Shown one piece after another: positions 53,969 to 64,000 of a stretch of DNA of 64,000 nucleotides (positions are counted from its first letter, which is position 1; every line of letters begins with the position of its first letter). Source of the DNA: Novosphingopyxis baekryungensis DSM 16222 (GTDB lineage: Bacteria > Pseudomonadota > Alphaproteobacteria > Sphingomonadales > Sphingomonadaceae). The stretch is taken from NCBI RefSeq assembly GCF_000420305.1, contig NZ_ATUR01000008.1, positions 62,001 to 126,000 on the forward strand, written 5' to 3'. A program made the translations under genes and the position numbers. The notes under the pieces were generated by a model, which saw only the letters and a list, made by a program, of their open reading frames with translations, was not told the DNA's origin and did no database searches.

Positions 53969-54760
53969 TCAGCGCCCGCCATCGGCCAGCAGCTCCACCG
54001 CGGTGCCGCCGTCTGCGCGCGGGGTGAAGCGGATATGATAGGCCAGCGGCCCGCGCGCGCCGCGCAGCATGTGATCGCCATCATGGGCCACATGCTGCGC
54101 AGTGTAGCCCGCGCGCCGGGCGCGGCTGTAGTAGTAATCGATCAGATCGGGCATCGGATTGGCGCTGCGGAAGCTGGCCACGCGCAGGCTGCATGCCGTG
54201 CCGTCCGCGCCCATGCCATCCGCGCCCGCCGCTTCGCGCAGCCGGGCCTTGGGATAGAGTGGGAAGGCAGCAGGCATGCGATCCGCCCAGCCCGCATCAT
54301 AGCGCAGCCGCGCGGTGCAGCTGCCCAGGGCCTGCCGTTGGGCCAGTTCGCCCAGCGTGCGCGCCGGGGCCGCGCGGCAATCCGCGCAGTCCGCGTCCGC
54401 CACCGCGCGCGCCTTGGGCGCGGTCATCAGCGGCTGCCCGCCCAGATCCGCGGCGGTCACCTCGTCGCCCTCATAGCCATCGTCCGGCGGCACCATGCCG
54501 CTGCCGGCATCGGGCGGCGCGCGCAGGGCGTTGCGATTGGCCTGCGCGCCGAGATCGGGATCGACCAGGATGCGGCCGTTCAGCGCCGCATTGAGCGCGG
54601 GATCGTTCGCAGCGCCGGACAGCTGCGCATCGAGCGCATCCCCCTGCTGCTCCTTGGTCGCCCGGTCTCCGCACGCCGCAAGCGCCAGCGGCAGACCCAG
54701 CGCGGCCATCCACCGCGCCGCGATGCCCAGAAGCGTGGGGCCTGGCCGATCCAGGTTCAC
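53969..54760 (-). CDS. Lipoprotein of unknown function
   Basis: About 263 residues if translation begins at the GTG at 54760. The lipobox LALAACGD is clear, after the hydrophobic run ARWMAALGLP. The mature part is rich in Ala, Asp and Gly with a CxxC-like pair (ADCADCRAAP) and another Cys (GSCTARL, TACSLRV). The C-terminal part (IDYYYSRARRAGYTAQHVAH and on) looks like a small folded domain. The start is uncertain: an ATG at 54709 is shorter, and the open frame extends to 55096, but that part looks non-coding. The function is unknown. Confidence 0.7.
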   Translation of the reverse strand: MNLDRPGPTLLGIAARWMAALGLPLALAACGDRATKEQQGDALDAQLSGAANDPALNAALNGRILVDPDLGAQANRNALRAPPDAGSGMVPPDDGYEGDEVTAADLGGQPLMTAPKARAVADADCADCRAAPARTLGELAQRQALGSCTARLRYDAGWADRMPAAFPLYPKARLREAAGADGMGADGTACSLRVASFRSANPMPDLIDYYYSRARRAGYTAQHVAHDGDHMLRGARGPLAYHIRFTPRADGGTAVELLADGGR

Positions 54761-55147
54761 ACAGGTCACACTGTCCAGAGCGGGAAATTCCGCAAGGGGG
54801 ATGTGCCGGGCACGGCGGCCTGCGGCCCCGGAAACGCAAAAAGCCACATGGTGATGAGCAGGCATGTCCAATCGGTCCCTCACGCACGAACGAGCCACAG
54901 ACGTAGAGAAGTTGGCGCATGTAGGACAGGGGGCAGAAGACTTTCCCGCTCCTGACCTGCAATGGGCGTAGCGCCGCGCAGCATCGGGCGCAGAGTGCAA
55001 CGCCAGGGTGCACGCCGCTTCGCACAGAAACCTATGCACGCAGGCCGCCACGCCCAGCCCTTCGCACAGAAAAACGGCCGCAGCACATGGTGCCACGGCC
55101 GTCCGTTGCGCTGGCCAGCAAGGCCGGCGCTCTAGGGATGGGTCAGA
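54761..55147. other. Intergenic region between lipoprotein and TorF genes
   Basis: About 390 bases. It contains the TorF terminator (55071-55103) and a 12-base direct repeat TTCGCACAGAAA at 55020 and 55062. The frame is open on the minus strand but its composition is not protein-like. The lipoprotein promoter should lie here. Confidence 0.5.
55071..55103 (-). terminator. Intrinsic terminator of the TorF-like porin gene
   Basis: On the minus strand ACGGCCGTGGCAC pairs with GTGCTGCGGCCGT (13 bp, two wobbles) around CAT, followed by TTTTTC. It is 45 bases past the stop. Confidence 0.85.
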
Positions 55148-55984
55148 TCAGAAGCCCGCGCTGACCGAGAAGACCACGGTGGCGTCGTCGATGCGGCCGC
55201 CGCTGGTTTCCTGGAAATTGGGCAGCAGATAGGCGGATTCGCTGCGGCTGATGTCGGTATCGACATAGGCCACCCCAAAGGTGAGCGCCTTGTACACCGC
55301 TTCGGCACCCAGCGACCAGTCCCAGTAGCTGCCCGTCGGCGCGATGCTGGTGCCATTGGGGCCAAGGCCGGGGTTGCCGTCCGAATAGCCGATATGCGCG
55401 TTGAAGGTGATCGGCGTGTTGGGCACGCCCACGCTGCCATCGCCGAACAGATAGAGATTGTCTTCCTTGTCGCCCGGATCGTTCGCAATGCCTGCTGCCG
55501 ATGCCGCGCCGGTGAAGAACACATTGCCCAGCGCTTCCTGCGCCGGGGCATAGGCCACACCCGCGGTGAGCGCTGCCGGCCCGATGGTGCCGTTCAGCTT
55601 GGCATAGAATTCCACGAAATCGGTGGTGTCCGAACCGCCCGGATACATGAACCAGGTGCCGCCCACATCGATATCGCCGCCGCTGATCGGCAGAACATAG
55701 CCGGCATAAAGATCCAGCTCGGTGTTGGAGCCGCCAAAGGTGCCCCAGCCGGCCAGGTTGGAGGCCCAAAAGCCGCTATAGACGCCGCTGCTATGCGCGA
55801 TGGAAGCGCCGCCCTGAATGGCGATTTCCTTGTCCGTCTGCGATACGCCGCGAAAGCGATAGTCGCTCACCAGCGCCACATCGCCCGATACGGTGATCTC
55901 GTCCGGCGGCGCGGTGTCCTGCGCAAAGGCTGGCGCGGCGGCCGTGGCCGCCAGGGCCAGGGCGAAATATTTGGGAGAGTGCAT
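55148..55984 (-). CDS. TorF-family putative outer-membrane porin
   Basis: Outer-membrane beta-barrel protein of 278 residues (TIGR02001-like). A signal peptide (residues 1 to about 22, ending AFAQ) is followed by the family opening VSGDVALVSDYRFRGVSQTD. Many amphipathic strands with aromatic girdles come next, and the protein ends in Phe (VVFSVSAGF), as barrel proteins do. The substrate is unknown. I chose ATG 55984 because AAGGA lies 5 bases upstream; the adjacent ATG at 55987 is possible. Confidence 0.9.
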   Translation of the reverse strand: MHSPKYFALALAATAAAPAFAQDTAPPDEITVSGDVALVSDYRFRGVSQTDKEIAIQGGASIAHSSGVYSGFWASNLAGWGTFGGSNTELDLYAGYVLPISGGDIDVGGTWFMYPGGSDTTDFVEFYAKLNGTIGPAALTAGVAYAPAQEALGNVFFTGAASAAGIANDPGDKEDNLYLFGDGSVGVPNTPITFNAHIGYSDGNPGLGPNGTSIAPTGSYWDWSLGAEAVYKALTFGVAYVDTDISRSESAYLLPNFQETSGGRIDDATVVFSVSAGF

Positions 55985-56422
55985 CATAGTCCTTTCGATC
56001 GAGGAGAGATTGATCTTGCTGCAACGCAAAATGAAACGGTTGCGGAAAAGCGCTTCAATCATGGCTATCGAGCACTTTTATTGCGGAAGCGATGGAAGAG
56101 ACGCAACGATAAAAGCTTCCGCCGGGCAAATTACAGATAAGTTGTTGCGCTGCGGCAACAGTGCTGCAGTGCAGCGTGCTTATGTACCGGTCGCATCAGG
56201 CCATGGTGCGGGCGGCGGCTGGCGCGGTTTCCACCGCATGGGACCCGGCCCTGCCCGTCGGCCGATCGATCATTTCCTGCATCTGGTACGCTGCCATGGC
56301 CCATGGCGCGCAACTCTGGCCCACCTTGCACGTTTGATCCGTAACGAGTAGCGGTTTGCGCGCCTTTGCAGAGGGTGCGCCCGTCGCCCCGCATTCACAT
56401 GATCAACCGGAGCCTCCCACAG
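55985..56422. other. Regulatory region between divergent TorF and acnA genes
   Basis: About 440 bases with no gene. It has an AT-richer stretch (about 56000-56150). A hairpin TGTTGC/GCAACA lies at 56143-56160, immediately followed by the palindrome GCTGCAGTGCAGC (56163-56175). These may be operators for either gene. No -10/-35 pair is certain. Confidence 0.5.
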
Positions 56423-59095
<2,673 letters not shown>

Positions 59096-59139
59096 GCGTC
59101 AGCCAGGCAGCCTTTCGGGGCTGCAACGCATCCTGTTCG

Positions 59140-59173
59140 GGGGCTGGACCAGCGATGGTCCGGCCCCTTTTTT
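59140..59173 (+). terminator. Intrinsic terminator of acnA
   Basis: GGGGCTGGACCA pairs with TGGTCCGGCCCC (one wobble) with a GCGA tetraloop, then six Ts. It is 45 bases past the acnA stop. Confidence 0.95.
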
Positions 59174-59248
59174 CTGCCTGCGGGCAACGAAGCGCAGGCC
59201 ATGCCGTTGTCCGCAAAAGCCTGGAAAAACGAGCAAGGATATCCCGAC

Positions 59249-60016
59249 ATGGAAAGCCATCTGAACCGCTTTGGCGGCATGAGCATCATCGTCACCGGCG
59301 CCGCCTCCGGCATCGGCAAGGCCACGGTGGAGCGCTTTCTGAGCGAAGGAGCGCAGGTGACCGCGCTCGGCCATCATCGGGAGAAGCTGGAAAAGGCGTT
59401 TGCCGATCAGGACATGGACCGCCTGCAGCTGATGGACGGCGATGTCGCCGAACCGGATCTGGCCGCCAAGGTCGTAGCCGCAGCGGTGGAGCGCTTCGGC
59501 GGGCTCGATATCCTGATCAACAATGCCGGCATGGGCAAAGGCGGTACCATCGAGGAGCTGAGCCTAGAAGACTGGAACCGGCAGATGGCGGTCAACGTCA
59601 CCGGCTATTTCCTGATGGCCAAGGCCGCGATCGCGAAAATCCGGGAGCGCAAGGGCGCGATCGTCATGACCAGTTCGGTCTCCGGCCTCGGCGGCGACTG
59701 GAACTTCGTCGGCTATAACGCCTCCAAGGGCGCGGTGACCAACATGGTGCGCGCCATGGCGCTGGATCATGCAGGCGAAGGCGTACGGATCAACGCGGTG
59801 TGCCCCAGCATGACCAAGACCGGCATGACCGAAGGCATGTCGGACGACACCATCGCCAAATTCCAGCAACGCATCCCCACCGGCCGCGGCGCGAACCCGG
59901 AAGAAATCGCCGCCGTCATCGCCTTTCTGGCGAGCAAGGACGCGGTCTTCGTCAATGGCGTGAACCTGCCCGTCGACGGCGGCCTCTCCGCCTCCAACGG
60001 GCAGCCAGCGCTGTAG
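59249..60016 (+). CDS. SDR-family oxidoreductase
   Basis: NAD(P)-dependent short-chain dehydrogenase of 255 residues. The cofactor motif is SIIVTGAASGIGKATVERFL, the NNAG motif is DILINNAGMGKGG, the catalytic Ser is in MTSSVSGLGG and the YxxxK is in GYNASKGAVTNM. The end VNGVNLPVDGGLSASNGQ is typical of classical SDRs. The substrate is unknown. ATG 59249 has AAGGA 9 bases upstream. Confidence 0.92.
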   Translation: MESHLNRFGGMSIIVTGAASGIGKATVERFLSEGAQVTALGHHREKLEKAFADQDMDRLQLMDGDVAEPDLAAKVVAAAVERFGGLDILINNAGMGKGGTIEELSLEDWNRQMAVNVTGYFLMAKAAIAKIRERKGAIVMTSSVSGLGGDWNFVGYNASKGAVTNMVRAMALDHAGEGVRINAVCPSMTKTGMTEGMSDDTIAKFQQRIPTGRGANPEEIAAVIAFLASKDAVFVNGVNLPVDGGLSASNGQPAL

Positions 60017-60134
60017 GGCGCAGGCGCATCGCAGCGGTGCGCCCCATAAGGCGGCAAAGCGTCCGAATTCCCTTGGACTTCGGCGCTGATTGCCGCCAGA
60101 TCGGCGGACCGTTTTTCCCACGCCGAGACTTTTT

Positions 60135-61628
60135 ATGTCCATCCCCGGTTTCCTGATTTCGGCGCGCGACCGTGCCCGTCTGGCGGAGGTTCTGTCGGTT
60201 GCCCGGCGGTTCGGGGTGGACGGGCTGATGGCGCGCTTCGGCCTGGCGGACGCGAAAGTCGGGCAGGACCCGCCCGATCTGCCGACCCGGACCCGCCAGG
60301 CGCTCGAGACGCTTGGCCCGACCTATATCAAACTGGGCCAGATTCTGGCGACGCGCCGCGATCTGCTGGACGATCGCTGGACCGCCGCGCTGGAAGAACT
60401 GCAAAGCGGCGCCACCAGAATTCCGTTCGAGCAGCTGCAGGCACAGGTCGAGGCCAGCCTGGGCGAACCGGTGGAGACCGCCTTTGCACGGTTCGACCGG
60501 GAGCCGCTGGCCGCCGCATCCATGGCACAGGTTCACCGGGCCGAGCTGCATGACGGGCAGCAGGTGGTGCTCAAGATCCGCCGCCCCGGCATTCGCGCCA
60601 TCATCGAAGCCGATCTCCGCCTGATCCGGCAGGCGATCGGGCTGGCCCAGAAAACCAGCGCCGAACTGCGCCGGTTCGACCCCGTGGCGATGGTCGATCA
60701 GCTGACCCGCGATCTGCTGGACGAACTGGATTTTACGCGGGAAGGCCGCAATGCGGATCTTCTGCGCGCCAATTTCGCCGATCAGGACGCGGTGCTGCTG
60801 CCGGGCATCCATTGGCAATGGACCAGCGAAGACCTGCTGGTGATGGACTATATCGACGGGATCGCCCCGCGCGATCCCGAAAGTCTGCGCCAAGCCGGCA
60901 TCGATCCGGACCGCATGGCCGATCTGGGGGCGGAGACAGTGCTGGACATGGTGCTGGTCAACGGCCGCTTTCACGGCGATCCGCATCCCGGCAATCTGCT
61001 GTGCCTGCCGGGCAACCGGCTGGCGCTGCTCGATCTCGGCTCGATCGGCATCATCAGCCCGCGCCGCCAGCATGAATTTCTGACCTTCGTTCTTGGCCTG
61101 CGCGGCGGCGACCCGCAAGCGGTGGCCGATATGCTGGCGGTCTGGTCGGGCCGTGTCGCGGTGCCGCGCGAGCGCGTTGTGCACGCAGCGGAGCGCATGG
61201 TCGCGCGCCATGGCAGCGGGCCGCTGGTCATCAACGCGCTGATCGCCGATTTCTTCCCGCTCTTGCGCAGCGAGGGCATGGTGCTGCCACCCGATCTGCT
61301 GCTGATTTTCAAGGCGATGGTCACGATGGACGGCGTGCTGGCCCAGATCAGCCCCGGTTTCGATCTGTCCCAGGCGCTGGAGGCGGCGCAGGCGAAGATC
61401 GCCGGAGCGCGGCTGTCTGCCCTGTTGAAACCCGAGCGCGCCGAGGCGCTGCTGCTCGAACTGTCGCGGATCGTGGCGGATGCCCCGCATCTGATCCGCA
61501 GCGCATCGGCCTGGATCGACCGCCAGCCAGCCGAACCCCCGCCGCCGCTTGCACCGGCGATCATGCGGGCCGGCTGGCTCATTACAGGGGCGCTGCTCGT
61601 CCTCGCGCTCAGCCAGGTCGTCGGCTGA
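60135..61628 (+). CDS. UbiB/ABC1-family atypical kinase (AarF-like)
   Basis: Protein of 497 residues of the ABC1/ADCK family, linked to ubiquinone synthesis or lipid handling. Diagnostic KxGQ motif GPTYIKLGQILATR is at 61-74, and the Ala-rich loop that replaces a normal P-loop is AAASMAQVH (126-134). The Lys of the ATP site is in VVLKIRR, the catalytic loop is FHGDPHPGNLL and the metal Asp is in LLDLGSIG. A C-terminal membrane helix (MRAGWLITGALLVLALSQVV) anchors it. Being only about 230 bases before the rhodopsin gene is probably chance. The ATG at 60135 lacks a strong ribosome site. Confidence 0.9.
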   Translation: MSIPGFLISARDRARLAEVLSVARRFGVDGLMARFGLADAKVGQDPPDLPTRTRQALETLGPTYIKLGQILATRRDLLDDRWTAALEELQSGATRIPFEQLQAQVEASLGEPVETAFARFDREPLAAASMAQVHRAELHDGQQVVLKIRRPGIRAIIEADLRLIRQAIGLAQKTSAELRRFDPVAMVDQLTRDLLDELDFTREGRNADLLRANFADQDAVLLPGIHWQWTSEDLLVMDYIDGIAPRDPESLRQAGIDPDRMADLGAETVLDMVLVNGRFHGDPHPGNLLCLPGNRLALLDLGSIGIISPRRQHEFLTFVLGLRGGDPQAVADMLAVWSGRVAVPRERVVHAAERMVARHGSGPLVINALIADFFPLLRSEGMVLPPDLLLIFKAMVTMDGVLAQISPGFDLSQALEAAQAKIAGARLSALLKPERAEALLLELSRIVADAPHLIRSASAWIDRQPAEPPPPLAPAIMRAGWLITGALLVLALSQVVG

Positions 61629-61791
61629 TCCCGCAGCGGGCTCTGTAATGGCTTAGCCTAAATGACAGATAGCTGGAACAGGCAGGCAAGGATTTGCTCC
61701 CTAATATGCTGACCTTGTTGCGTCTTTTTCGGTCGAAGGCGTGCCGGACGGTCAAGGAAAATGGCATTCCTGTAATTAAGAGCGGAAAGAC

Positions 61792-61809
61792 TACCCCCAA
61801 AAGGGGGTA
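61792..61809. promoter_or_regulatory. Perfect inverted repeat upstream of the rhodopsin gene
   Basis: TACCCCC-AAAA-GGGGGTA, a perfect 7-bp inverted repeat with a 4-base spacer, ends 51 bases before the rhodopsin ATG. The A/T-flanked symmetry suggests an operator (for example for a NarL/LuxR-type dimer), but it could also be an RNA hairpin in the leader. Confidence 0.45.
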
Positions 61810-61860
61810 TTGTGTCACCCAACAGCTAAGCCGATGCTCTTCCCGATAGGAGAGTTCGTT

Positions 61861-62709
61861 ATGGAAACCTTGACCGCCGCACAATATTTCTTCGTCTACA
61901 ACGCATTTTCATTCACGCTGGCCACGATGGCCGCAGCCACCCTGTTTCTCTGGCTCAGCCGCTCGCAAGTGGCCCCCGCATACCGCACGGCACTGACGGT
62001 TTCAGGCCTCGTCACCGCCATCGCGGCCTACCATTATTTCCGTATATTCGAGAGCTGGTCGGCAGCGTTTTCTGTCCGCGACGGTGTTGTCACGGCAACC
62101 GGCCTGCTGTTCAACGATGCCTATCGCTATGTCGACTGGCTGCTGACCGTGCCACTGCTTCTGATCGAGCTGGTGCTGGTCATGCGTCTGTCCTCCTCCG
62201 AGACGGCCAGCAAGGCCACCCGGCTTGGCTTCGCAGCCGCGCTCATGATCATCCTCGGCTATCCGGGCGAAATCGCGACCGACAACACGACACGCGCCAT
62301 CTGGGGTGCCATTTCCTCCATCCCGTTCGCCTATATCGTGTACGAACTGTTTGTCGGTCTGGGTGCCGCCATCCAGCGTCAGCCCGAAGGCGCCCGCGTG
62401 CTGGTCAATCGGGCCCGCTGGCTGACCTTCGCATCATGGGGCTTCTACCCCATCGTCTATATGATGCCGTTCACCTCCTTCTCCGGTTCCTCGGTCGAGA
62501 CGGGGCTGCAGATCGGCTACACGATCGCCGATCTGATCGCGAAGGCCGGCGTGGGCGTGCTGGTGTTCATGATCGCGGTCCGCAAATCGGCAGCCGAAGG
62601 CTATGAGAATGGCGTGCTTGCCGGTGCGCCAGGATTGCCCGCCGATGGATCGCCAGCGGCATCCCACGTGGCGTCCCCAGCGGCTGGCCAGCCCGACACG
62701 CATAACTGA
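61861..62709 (+). CDS. Xanthorhodopsin-like light-driven proton pump
   Basis: Type-1 rhodopsin of 282 residues with seven helices. Seen directly: Lys228 in DLIAKAGVG binds retinal. The helix-C triad is Asp92-Thr96-Glu103 in YVDWLLTVPLLLIE (DTE, a proton pump with a Glu donor). His58 pairs with the counterion (AYHYFRIF). Leu100 at the colour-tuning position predicts green absorption. Gly149 in TTRAIWGAISSIPF matches the helix-E Gly of xanthorhodopsin and Gloeobacter rhodopsin, which makes room for a carotenoid antenna. AGGAGAG lies 6 bases before the ATG. The blh gene follows after 11 bases. The C-terminal tail (about 255-282) is a disordered Ala/Pro-rich stretch. Confidence 0.96.
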   Translation: METLTAAQYFFVYNAFSFTLATMAAATLFLWLSRSQVAPAYRTALTVSGLVTAIAAYHYFRIFESWSAAFSVRDGVVTATGLLFNDAYRYVDWLLTVPLLLIELVLVMRLSSSETASKATRLGFAAALMIILGYPGEIATDNTTRAIWGAISSIPFAYIVYELFVGLGAAIQRQPEGARVLVNRARWLTFASWGFYPIVYMMPFTSFSGSSVETGLQIGYTIADLIAKAGVGVLVFMIAVRKSAAEGYENGVLAGAPGLPADGSPAASHVASPAAGQPDTHN

Positions 62710-62720
62710 GGCAAAGCGGC

Positions 62721-63707
62721 ATGGCCGATACCATGCTGTATCGAGGGGGAGTGGCCGCTATGCGGTCGCTCCCCTTTCCGCTTGCCCCCTTTCGATTTCC
62801 AACGTTGAGCGCAATCCGCCGCGGCCACGGCACGGCGCTCGCGCTGATCACCGGCGGGCTGATCGCGGCGCAGGGGATGGGCCTACCGCTCGATGGCGGA
62901 TCGGCCACGGCGATCGCCTGCGCCTTGCTGCTGGTGGCCGGACTGCCGCACGGGGCGCTCGATATCGAACTCATCTCCGGCCAGCACGCACGGGGCATAT
63001 TGCCGATGCGGACCATGCTGGCCGTCTATCTCGGTCTTGCCGGGGCCATGCTGTTCTTGTGGTGGGTGGCTCCGGTGGTCGCCTTGGTTGTATTTCTGCT
63101 GACCGCCATCGTCCATTTCGCTGAGGATTGGGAAGGCATCAGTGCGCCCGTCCCGATGGGCACAGCCGCCGCCCTGCTCTGCGCGCCGGCGCTGGGCCAC
63201 CATGCGGCGCTGGCCGCCCTGTTCGTCGATCTGTGCGGCGATCCCGATGCGGCGCTGGTCGCGGATGGCATGCTGCTATTGGCCCCCGTTGCGCTGTGCA
63301 TGGCGCTGGTCTGCATCGTCCGGCTGTTCATGCTGGGCCGGCGGTCGCAGGCGATCGCCACCGCCGCCGCGCTGACGGCGATGGTCATTCTGCCCCCGGT
63401 GGCAGGGTTCGCCATCTTCTTCTGCTGTCACCATTCGCCCCGGCACTTGGGCGAGGCGTGGCGCACGACCGTGCGGCGCTCAAGCCTGCCGGGCCGTTCG
63501 CTTGCCATCGCCATGGCCCTGACCCTGGCCGGGCTGGGCATCGCCGCCGCGCTGTTCCTGCTTGCGCCGCGCGCCGCTTTGTCGGCGGGTGCGGTGGTCG
63601 CCGCCTTTACCACGCTGTCGATCCTGACGGTGCCGCACATGGCGTTCCCCGCGATTGCAGCCCGACTGGTCGGCCGCGCCCACCGGCATTCCGCTACCCC
63701 CGAATGA
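62721..63707 (+). CDS. blh: Brp/Blh-family beta-carotene 15,15'-dioxygenase
   Basis: Membrane enzyme of 328 residues that cleaves beta-carotene to two retinals, the chromophore of the neighbouring rhodopsin. The four conserved His-containing blocks are present: LPHGALDIE (His77), IVHFAEDW (His132), CCHHSPRH (His237, His238, His242) and TVPHMAFP (His306). About eight to nine hydrophobic helices are visible. GAGG precedes the ATG; starts at 62733 and 62760 are possible. It shares an operon with the rhodopsin (11-base gap). Confidence 0.95.
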   Translation: MADTMLYRGGVAAMRSLPFPLAPFRFPTLSAIRRGHGTALALITGGLIAAQGMGLPLDGGSATAIACALLLVAGLPHGALDIELISGQHARGILPMRTMLAVYLGLAGAMLFLWWVAPVVALVVFLLTAIVHFAEDWEGISAPVPMGTAAALLCAPALGHHAALAALFVDLCGDPDAALVADGMLLLAPVALCMALVCIVRLFMLGRRSQAIATAAALTAMVILPPVAGFAIFFCCHHSPRHLGEAWRTTVRRSSLPGRSLAIAMALTLAGLGIAAALFLLAPRAALSAGAVVAAFTTLSILTVPHMAFPAIAARLVGRAHRHSATPE

Positions 63708-63836
63708 TCCTGGCGCAGAAGGCCGCTTATCCACGCACATCCATAACCGACCCGAATAGCGGCAGAAGGCCGGAATTCTCCCGAAAAACTGCAGATGGCA
63801 CACCCCGAGGATGATCGGCTCGGCTCGCTGCGTTAG

Positions 63837-63929
63837 ATGCCGAACGACCGCTTGCGTTGCGTGCCAATGGTGGGCCGAACCATATTGTTCTTCCTGATCG
63901 TCATCCTGACCGTGGTCGCCCTGCGCTGA
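63837..63929 (+). CDS. Possible 30-residue single-helix membrane peptide
   Basis: A small open frame encodes MPNDRLRCVPMVGRTILFFL and then IVILTVVALR. A basic head is followed by one hydrophobic helix and a final Arg, which looks like a small membrane protein. It lies 130 bases after blh on the same strand. It has no clear ribosome site and no known family, so it may be chance. Confidence 0.3.
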   Translation: MPNDRLRCVPMVGRTILFFLIVILTVVALR

Positions 63930-63932
63930 CGG

Positions 63933-64000
63933 CTACAGCCCGGCCTCCACCGCGATGCGCACGGCATCGGCCGTGGTCGCGCTGTCCAGCTTGGCCAGCA
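63933..64000 (-). CDS. C-terminal end of a LuxR-type regulator (cut by window edge)
   Basis: The last 22 residues read LAKLDSATTADAVRIAVEAG plus Leu and stop. This matches the recognition-helix end of LuxR/NarL-type HTH domains (AKLxxxxRxxAVxxAxxxGL). The bulk of the gene is beyond the window. It converges on the rhodopsin-blh genes. If it is a response regulator, it is a candidate controller of the inverted repeat upstream of the rhodopsin. Confidence 0.6.
   Translation of the reverse strand, partial: LAKLDSATTADAVRIAVEAGL

Noticed and set aside
54761-55096. N-terminal extension of the lipoprotein gene
   Set aside because: It would place over 100 Cys/Arg/Ala-rich residues before the lipobox; the lipoprotein signal must be near the start.
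60135-63707. UbiB-family kinase as part of the rhodopsin cassette
   Set aside because: A 232-base gap with its own regulatory repeat separates them, and no functional link is known.

Overview
The window is a GC-rich, densely packed stretch of alphaproteobacterial chromosome, most like the Sphingomonadales (sphingomonads or erythrobacters). Supporting this are DUF2794, an alphaproteobacterial-type SspB, an ATP12-type F1 chaperone, a single-cysteine DksA, a TorF-family porin, an HrcA/CIRCE-type groESL operon, a CtrA-type box, and a xanthorhodopsin-like rhodopsin beside a Blh carotene dioxygenase. I found no tRNA, rRNA, CRISPR array, insertion sequence, integrase or prophage block. Nearly all of it reads as ordinary core genome with a few accessory pockets. 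Layout: 1-2.4 kb (minus strand) holds the end of a K+ channel gene, an NlpD-like LysM/M23 lipoprotein and surE. 2.5-6.7 kb has a host-attachment-family protein, a very low-complexity Ser/Gly-rich secreted protein, dksA, a PilZ protein and a 6-phosphogluconolactonase. 6.7-10.7 kb (minus) is a compact four-gene operon: circularly permuted ATP-grasp, alpha-E protein, transglutaminase-like peptidase and the proteasome-like peptidase Anbu. It is a known gene set whose product is still unknown, and the first gene seems to lack a normal start codon. 10.8-19.3 kb (plus) carries a BaiN-type flavoprotein, an ABC-F ATPase, an M1 aminopeptidase, an RcnB-like repeat protein, and VOC and SOUL proteins. 19.3-23.3 kb (minus) carries a DedA/VTT-type protein, an alanine/Na+ symporter, a PfpI/DJ-1 protein and an unknown gene behind a perfect CtrA box. 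23.5-38.2 kb holds a LytS/LytTR pair, thiS-thiG, aroQ-accB-accC, an aldo/keto reductase, a FrnE-like DsbA protein, a TonB-like protein, isovaleryl-CoA dehydrogenase with an MFE-2-like SDR, DUF2794-cysE diverging from oxyR, and a fasciclin protein. 38.2-45.3 kb has an acyltransferase, groESL, hisB-hisH-hisA-hisF and divergent sspB. 45.3-45.9 kb is a small AT-richer pocket with one secreted orphan. 46-55 kb has fumC, mscS, gmk, a secreted helical-repeat protein and an overlapping operon crcB-rluA-HAD-small membrane protein-ATP12. 55-64 kb has a TorF-type porin, acnA, an SDR, a UbiB-family kinase, the rhodopsin-blh cassette and the C-terminal end of a LuxR-type regulator. How the genes work together: the rhodopsin is the functional highlight. 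It keeps the proton-pump D/T/E triad, a green-tuning Leu, the retinal Lys, and the helix-E Gly that in xanthorhodopsin and Gloeobacter rhodopsin opens the pocket for a carotenoid antenna. The adjacent blh would supply retinal from carotene. The ATP-grasp/Anbu operon is the best candidate for an undescribed pathway. Smaller points of interest are possible non-AUG starts (ATT and CTG), a possible leaderless tonB mRNA, a Shine-Dalgarno buried in a hairpin, a perfect inverted repeat upstream of the rhodopsin, and a CtrA box on an unknown gene.
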